Positions 56,656-64,000 of a DNA stretch of 64,000 nt are shown piece after piece; position 1 is the stretch's first letter; every line of letters starts with the position of its first letter. The stretch lies in assembly GCA_027625915.1 (NCBI GenBank), contig JANTQA010000048.1, forward strand, positions 2,418,001 through 2,482,000, written 5' to 3'. The translations under genes were made by a program, and so were the position numbers. The notes under the pieces were generated by a model. That model was given only the letters and a program-made list of their open reading frames with translations, made no database searches and was not told the origin of the DNA. The stretch comes from Anaeramoeba flamelloides (Eukaryota; Metamonada; Anaeramoebidae).

Positions 56656-59314
56656 AATTTAATTTAAATTTAAGTGAAAATATAATTAAATAAATAATAA
56701 AAATTTTTTTTGATTTTTTAGAGTTTAATCTTATTTGGAATTATTTTTATTTATTATTTTTTTTTTTTTTTGAACTTTATTTGAGTACATATCTTTACAC
56801 ATGGAATTAAGATTTTTGTTTTCAAAACAATTTTTAGGGTTTATATACATCTAAATTCTTTTTAAATCAGACTTTGAATCTATTTTTGAATTAGAATTCA
56901 TTAAATCTTCTGATAATTATTTGAAAAATCAAAAATATTTCAAACATTTTGTTTTTATTTGGTTCAATAAAAGGAAAATAAATAAATAATCAATCAAAAA
57001 AAAAAAAAAGATGGTTATAAACCCCATTCAAAAAATCCGGAAATAGCCTAAAATCAAAAATAGACAAAAAAAAAACACAATTTATTATATTTTTCCAAAT
57101 GTAAAATTAAACAACATTTGAGTAACCCAGTATTAATGTTTTTATAAGTAATCATTAATATCCAGATAAAAGAAAAAAATATAAAAGGAAAAAATCAAAA
57201 CCAGTCTGTAAAAAATAATGAAACGAGCTGAACAAAAAATGTATTGGTAAATTTGTTGACATTCCACCAACAATGGTTGATCGATCAAATGATAAGATAT
57301 CATCGACAAATTGTATGTGATTTTCCAATTTAAAAAACTAAACACTAACCTTCTATTAACCATTGATTAAAAAATTTCCAGATCTAACGAAATAGATTTA
57401 GTTTAAGGAAAAAAAACAAAATGAAAAAAAAAAACAATAAAAACAAAAAATAATATAGTTGATAAAATCAAAATTATTTCCAAATTGAATTTAAAATGTT
57501 GTATTCTTATTCTCTAAACTGTTTAAAATGTGTCCAAAATTTTGGAATTTAGTTTAGTTTTATTTATTTTTAAGATATTTGAATAAAATGGGAAGAAAAA
57601 AAAAAATAATCAATAATTTTAATTGAAAGAAATAATATAAAAAGAGTACTTACATTTTTTTTTAAAAAAGAGTAAAATAAACAAATTAAAACAAAATTAA
57701 TTTTAAAAACTTAAAATAAAGCGACACTAGATGTCTTTGAAGCTTCTAATTGGTTTTTTTTTTGTATTTTTTTTTGACAAGTAATTCAGTAGCAAAAATT
57801 TTTTTTATTGCAAGATCAATAGTCACTTGGTAAAAACCTGTTATTCTAAGGTCATAGAAACTGTGGAAATGATTGTTGAGAAATCATATTGATTTTTATT
57901 GGAATTCAATTTGATCTTTGATCCTGATATTTGAATAATAAATGTGAAAGATTTTCACTTCATTTTAATTTCCTTTTTCAAATAGAAAACACAAATCACA
58001 ACTCACTTTGTTTTGGGACTTGGTATCTTAAAGAAAAGTATGGAAAATGAAATGAAAATTGTTCCCTATTTATTATTCAAATACCAATAGGAGAAAAAAT
58101 GGATATCCTTTTTTTTTCAATAGGGTTCTAAGAATTTGGGTTTTTCAATTTTTAAAGAAAATAGATTAATGAATTGTTTTTAGTTCAGACTTAAATCAAC
58201 ACTTCTTTGATGGATGTTATTCTACTTATTTCCTCTTCTTATTCTTCAAATGGCAATTTTATAAAATAATTGATATTTGAAAAAACATTTGATCCAATTT
58301 GATAGAAACCAAGTTTATATTGAGTTATAAAAATCAAATATTTCTCAAAATTTAGGTTCTAATTTTTTTGTTCCTAAAATAATGAAAATAATATTTTTTT
58401 TTTTTTTTTTAAACTTTTTGAATGAAGATCTTTAAAAATATTTTTTTAAGGTAGATTTATAGCCAATTTGTACAAAGAATAACAAATTATTGTTAAAAAA
58501 AACTTTTTTTCTTGCTTTTCTAACCCCAATTTTTAAAAACCAAGCACGCTGGAGGTTTATGTTTTTTTAAAATTAAGTTTTTTGAATTCAGATTAATTTA
58601 TTTAAGTTTTTTTAGATTTTCTTAAAGAGGAATTAAAATATCTAAAGTAAATTTCCTGTAATTTGAACTTTAGTGATTCAAAAAATATGAGAAGAGATAA
58701 AAAATTAAATCCTAGATTTTTCATATTTATTTACCCTTTTATTATTGAAGACATGATATATTAACTTTTATTCTTATCGTATTTTTCCCCACTCAACCAA
58801 AAAAAAAAAACCATCTAAAGATTGATTATTTTTTCCTTTAAATAATAAACACTAAACTTGAATCTATTTAAAAGAAACAATTACTAAAATTCAAACGCTA
58901 CCATCAAACTAACAGTTTCTAAAGTAGAAAAAGTAACAAAATCTAAATTGATTCATCAAAAAATTCAAATTATATTTGCTGAATAAATATAAAATATCAC
59001 CATTTTATGATTTATTACTTATCCTCATACTAGTATGAAATGTTTAATTTTTAATTTTTTTCCAAAAAAAAAGCAGTAAAATGATTTTTTTTTTTTTTTG
59101 TTATTAAAAAAAGAAGAATAAATAAAATTATTAAAATTTGAATTAATATTTAAATGTAATTATTAAAAAAAATCAAAATATTTAATCATTATTTATCAAT
59201 TCAAAATGTAAATTTTTCTTTACCATTATTTTTTAAAAAATAAAATTGAATAGAAAAACAAACAAATACATTTTTTTTCAACATAAATATATGTTGTAAA
59301 AAAAAAAAAAATAA
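56656..59314. other. Convergent region between Ras and the RGS gene
   Basis: Non-coding as far as can be seen. It holds a partial family D copy (57240-57565) and a segment near 58030-58110 with TTATTATTCAAATACCAATA, shared with 19780. T runs are near 56760 and 58395. Both 3' untranslated ends must lie here. Confidence 0.5.
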
Positions 59315-60431
59315 CTAGTCATTAAAGTGAATTTCTTGATCTTCCAAAATAACCTCTGTCAGCATTAGTTTATATTCATCTGAATTTAGAAATTGTGGAT
59401 ATGTTGCACGTGCAATTAGCAAAAATATTTCTTTTTTAGGCTGCTTAAAGCAAGTCTTACCTAGAGGGTCTTCTTCAAAGTCTAAAAGGCATTGTTTCCT
59501 AACCTTACTATTGATATTTAGCGTCAGCGTACCATTTAATTTGATGAAGGATTTGATTATACTGGATGAAAGTTTTTTTCTTTTTCTCCTGCTTTTCATT
59601 TTTTTTAATCTTCTTAATGCTGAATAAAATAATACGTTTTCAACAGAATATTCCTTTTTTGCAAATTCAATAAAATACTGGAGTCCTTTTTTACTACATA
59701 AGAGATTTTTCAATTTCAAAAAGATTGTTTCTTCTTCCTTTTCTTTATTTTTAACCTTCCGGAAAGATAAATAAATAGGCCAACCCAATACAATTGTCAT
59801 AAGAAAGTATCCAGTAACATGCAGTGCAATATCTTGGTAAATCCTGACCTTGGGAAGTCCCAGCGAATAATTAATTGTAAAATAGCAACACAAAACAAAA
59901 CTAACTGCAAAGATTTCATTTCTTATTTTATAATGATCATTAATCTTTCGAAGTTTATATACAAACACAACCATTACTATTACTTGTAAAAAGCCTACCC
60001 CACCTCGAACGAACAGCTTCCAATTTGTCTGTGTACAATCAGCACCGACCGATGTATCAACTGAACAAAAATATAATGTTAAAGTAATAATAAAAAATAA
60101 TAAATAATGCAGAGTAAGTGCCAGAGCCAAATATTTACCAGAGATCAAAAATCTCTTTTTATAATAATTCTTTTCAACGTTTTTTAATTCAACCTCAGCG
60201 TTAAAGGCATCCCACCCTTCATCATCTTCTGAGGACAATTGGGATCTATCATCATTTAATTTATCCTTTTCCCCACTTCTTGATTTAACTTCATTTGATG
60301 TTCCTTCTTGTTTTGATGTCAGTTCAATTTTATCATGATATAGAACGGATATTTGTTCAGTGTTGAACGAGGTTGATGTAGGTTTTCTTTTAATTTCCAA
60401 ATAAAATTTCTTTGAATTTTCTAGTTTTTCT
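59315..60431 (-). CDS. Multi-pass membrane protein with C-terminal RGS domain, last exon (partial gene)
   Basis: The exon is open for 371 codons to TAG at 59315. No ATG opens the frame before an upstream stop, and TTTCTCAG at 60439-60432 is a good acceptor, so this is a downstream exon entered in phase 2. Residues counted from that acceptor: a polar, acidic part (1-90); four hydrophobic helices (about 100-123, 138-160, 173-192, 201-223); a linker rich in Lys and Glu; and an RGS domain (about 238-357). Conserved RGS landmarks are YFIEFAKKEYSVENVLFY and FLLIARATYPQFLNSDEYK. RGS domains speed GTP hydrolysis on G-alpha. Membrane-RGS fusions with seven helices are known in plants (AtRGS1) and protists. 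If that applies, three helices are encoded upstream; they were not found. Confidence 0.85.
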
Positions 60432-63400
60432 CTGAGAAATGATCAAAATAAATTTAAATTTTCATTAATTATCATAATTTTGATTGTTATTTATTGTATT
60501 TTTTTAAATAAATTATTAAATATTTATTTTTTTTTTTTATTTTATAAATTAAAATTAGTAGGAATAAAATTTAATTAAAAGTCTGGTAAACACAATATTA
60601 TAAAAAGTAAAAGATTTAAAAAAAAAGGGTTAAATAATTTAATTAAAATCATGAGAATGCTATTTTGTATTAATTACATTTAATTTCCAACAATTATGTT
60701 ATTGTTATTTTTATTATTTTTAAAAATATTTAAAAATATTATTTCTCAAAAATATATAAAATTTACAAAATTAGATATAGTTAATACATTTAAAAGAAAT
60801 TAACTAATACAATTTTATCTAATTTGAAAATAATTTTGATTATTTAAAAATATTTGAAACTTTTTTAAAGTTTTAATTTCCTTATTTAAATTATTTAAAT
60901 AATTCTCATCCAATGTAAAAAAGTTTTTTATATGATTGATATTATTTTAAAGTTGAGTTCTTTCAAAATAGAAAAACTCGAATAAAAGTAGTTACTTTTA
61001 TTTAAACTTTTACCTGATCACAAAAAGTTAATAAATTTGTAAAAAATTTCTTATTGAAATTTTTTATTAAATCCTCTCCAAAAATTTGAATAGATATTTT
61101 TTGATTTAATATTAATTTGTTTTGGTGTTATTACTAATTATAAATAAATTTTACAAGTTCAATTAGTTATTATTTTGAATTTTGGATTTTGATAATATTT
61201 ATTTTTGAATATTTTTTTAATGAAATGTGAATTTTTTGTGTCAATAATTTGGAATTGATGTTTAAAAATTCCATTTTCACAAAAAGAGGGCAGTTTACAA
61301 AAGGTTCATATTAATTTAGAGAGTCTCATTAAACTAAAAACTAAATAATAATTATGGGTTGTAATAATAAAAAAAAGAATACCATTCATACAGAATTTGT
61401 CAAAATAATTTTCATCAGAAAAAATGATAAATTTATTTTTTGTTTTACCTTTCATATTATTATTCTTTCATCGATACCTTAAGTGTTTACTGATAATCTT
61501 TATAAAATAGATTGAGCTTGGTTTTATAACACACACCATTCGATTAGAGTATATTCTATCATATATATATATATATATATATTAAGGAAGATGTATTTTG
61601 GATAATTTTTTTTTTTTATTATTTTTGGGAGATTTAATCAAGATCTTTTGCAAAAGTTAAGTAAACGAATAAAAAGAAAAATTCCAAACTATTGAAAAAA
61701 AAAAAAAAAAAAATATCTTATGATCTAGAACTTATCAAGCCAGAAAACCTTTTGTTAAATAATGATTTGTAATTAATTGAAAAGAAGAAATCGAAATATC
61801 TTCATACGTGGAAAACATTTCTTTTTCATTTTGAGGATGTATTGTCGAATTTTGTTTTAATTTTTTTTTTTAATAAATTTTGATAATATAATTGTTTACT
61901 TTATATTTAAATATTATTTAATAAAAATATAATGTGTTTCAATTACAGATAAATTATGTGTTAAACTATAATAATATTATTTTTTTTTAATGTAATGTTC
62001 TTATTATATTGTTAAGAATAAAAATTTCAAATGATTTCTGAATATTTTTATTAAGAAAAATTCTATTATAAATTCAAATTTATTATTACAGAAAAGGAAA
62101 AAAAAATTAGATTTGATAAATAGACTTTATTTATTTTTCTTTTATTTTAATTAAAGTGAACAAGAATACCCAATATCAATAAAACCATTTTTCAAATATA
62201 GTTATGGTCTTTTATGTTTGATATTAGGAATAAAGACAATTTGGAATTTTTTTTTAGAGATATCTTGAAAATTGTGTTGAAAGACCTAAAGTTTTTTCTT
62301 TTAATATCCAAAGTTTATTTTGACATAAAATAATGCCATTTTTTACATGTGCAAATATCACTCTTATCGAACTTCTAAAAGAAACAAACAAGAGTAATTG
62401 CCATAACCAAAATTCATTTTGAGATTGTTGTAGTCATAAACTCTTTTCAAATCCAGATCAAAGGAAATATTGACATACATATAATTTACAAATTAAAATG
62501 AAAAATTATTGTTGACTAAAATTACCACACTAAAAAAGAACAAAAGCTATTGTTTATTTTTTTTTTAATTCAAAAAACTTTTTTTTTTATGTAATTATTA
62601 CAAATTTAGGTCTGTAATAAAACAATCAAAATTCAAAAATTTCAATTTAAATTTTTTACAAGGAAAGATTTGAAAAAAATGTATTGAAAACACACATAAG
62701 TTATTAAAGTTTTTACTAAAAACAATTTCAAGTTGTTGAAAGCGAATAAATATTTTTAATTTGGATAACTTTAAAAAAACATTTCAAATCAATTCCAAAT
62801 ATTATCTTTTGTTAAATCAATTTTTTGCCCTTTTTAGTGATCTCCTAAAAAAATTCATCAAGAATTTGAAATAATTTGTAAGAATATCAAAGTATATCAG
62901 AGATTGGAGTCATTCAGAATGTCAGATTACAAGTTTCAAAAAGTCTTGAAATTATTTATTCTTTTTGGATTGTGCTCATCCTGTTGGGATAATGTTAAAA
63001 TGAAAAATCTTAACAGTTTGATTAATACTTAACTAAATTGATCTGTCAAAGTTCCTAAAAATCTTTACAAATCTTTTTTAAAAAAAATTAAACGATAACA
63101 ACATAAGTTTGTCTCTTGATAAATCAATTTAATTGTCAACTGAGGCTAAATATTTCAAAATATTTTAATAAAAAAAATTCTCAAATTTTTCAAAAACCAG
63201 ATTAAGTGAACACTTTTCAAAAACTATTTTAAAAGGTGTTTGATAATAACTTGGTTGTGATTGGATTTATTTTAAAATATATAAAAATTAATCTACTTTT
63301 GTTTTCAGTTTAATTTAAAAAAAAACCAAAAACGAGAAATTAAATTCATATTTTTACTATCAAATTTTTGCAAGTGTAATTTTTCTTTCAAGTTCGATTT

Positions 63401-64000
63401 ATTTTTGCTGATTACGAGTAGAAAAAAGACAAACGGAACAAAATCATTAAAAATATCAATCCGTTGGAGATTAGAAAGGGGAAAGTTTAGAATTTTCATT
63501 GGGAACTCGGATTTTGTTGAATTAAATAAATGAACAATGAAAGAAAAAGGGAAATTCAAAACGTCAAATTTTTCAACTTATTTTGGAGAAATTGATCAAA
63601 TTAAATTTACCAAATTTTCTAAAATAAGATTTTGATATTGGGTTGAGTTGGCTTACGATATATTTAATCTATTTATTTCTGTTTTTTTGATCGAATTTGT
63701 TCCAAGAAACAATTTGGTTTTGATCATTTTTTCTGTTAATAAGTATGATTCGTAGTTTGAGAGTAAAACACTTTTTATTGACAAAATTTTAATGTATTTC
63801 ATGAACTCAAGAAACTTTGACGAAAGATGAAAAAAAAAAGTGACAAACTTTAAAATGAAATCCCTTCAATTGTTTGGATGATCATGATTTTAACCAGAAA
63901 GAATTAAAAAAATATTCAATTTTGAAAGGAATTTCAATACCTTTTTTGTTAAACATATTTGTGTTGTTTAATCCACTCGGCTCTTTTTTATCAAAGTTTT
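60432..64000. other. Probable RGS-gene intron and upstream sequence
   Basis: A+T-rich; a TA microsatellite is at 61561-61583 and a diverged family D copy at 60930-61290. The only possible exon noticed is a 75-codon open stretch on the minus strand at about 63653-63880, ending at a GTAAGC donor whose phase fits the RGS exon. It is not hydrophobic and may be chance. Short protein-like stretches near 62250-62470 are in conflicting frames. Confidence 0.4.
63653..63880 (-). CDS. Candidate upstream exon of the RGS gene (weak)
   Basis: The minus strand is open without an initial ATG; internal pieces include MKYIKILSIKSVLLSNYESY and KTKLFLGTNSIKKTEINRLN. The stretch meets GTAAGC after TC at 63653, and joining to the RGS exon at 60431 gives TCA (Ser) in frame. 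One phase in three fits by chance and open frames of this size are common here, so it is only a lead. Confidence 0.15.

Noticed and set aside
57280-57330. Peptide FVDDIL on the minus strand, resembling a retroelement catalytic motif
   Set aside because: It overlaps the family D repeat (GATCGATCAA core), has no other reverse-transcriptase features around it, and other copies do not preserve it.
62250-62470. Protein-like short stretches on the minus strand (for example VIFAHVKNGIILCQNKLWIL)
   Set aside because: Three frames give conflicting signals and no consistent splice sites were found; too weak to assign to the RGS gene.

Overview
The window reads as nuclear DNA of a unicellular eukaryote that is extremely A+T-rich, has spliceosomal GT-AG introns and uses all three standard stop codons. 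The best clue to the lineage is the first gene, a PAS-domain plus coiled-coil protein beginning MGNQPSPLS. From memory this architecture is a greatly expanded family in Anaeramoeba (Metamonada). That assignment is inference (about 0.6). The rest of the content (heterotrimeric G-alpha, Ras, Rab21-like, RGS-domain membrane protein, SNU13, EMC8/9) fits a free-living amoeboid or flagellate protist.

Layout from left to right: 1-5283 is non-coding and dominated by a 3.2-kb element with ~0.6-kb inverted ends sitting in a TA microsatellite. 5284-12555 (+) is the PAS/coiled-coil gene, split by a 6.2-kb intron. 13531-13879 (+) is a possible 66-residue gene. 14427-23410 (-) is a complete four-exon G-alpha gene with two introns over 3 kb. 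23411-29644 is repeat-rich and carries a worn LINE-type reverse transcriptase on the minus strand. 29645-30217 (-) is single-exon SNU13. 32692-36587 (+) is a five-exon Rab21-like GTPase. 41807-42715 (-) is two-exon EMC8/9. 42716-50685 is an ~8-kb repeat bed. 50686-56655 (+) is a three-exon Ras with a 5.3-kb intron. 59315-60431 (-) is the last exon of a membrane protein ending in an RGS domain, whose upstream exons I could not place.

I rebuilt the genes by matching splice sites to family alignments recalled from memory. Total coding length is divisible by three in every complete model: PAS 327 aa, G-alpha 350 aa, Rab21-like 199 aa, Ras 190 aa, EMC8/9 243 aa. Introns fall into two classes: short ones (89-412 nt) and long ones (2.6-6.2 kb). 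The long ones contain the same dispersed repeats as the intergenic DNA.

Functionally, four of the recognised genes belong to GTPase signalling (G-alpha, RGS, Ras, Rab21). G-alpha and RGS proteins act in the same cycle (GTP-bound G-alpha is switched off by RGS), but nothing here shows that these two are partners.

The non-coding DNA is largely a mosaic of at least ten short repeat families, many with terminal inverted repeats (MITE-like). They include one with TCGCGAT arrays in its ends, one flanked by TTAA, one made of nested palindromes and one targeted to TA microsatellites. All repeat boundaries were read by eye and are approximate unless exact bases are quoted.
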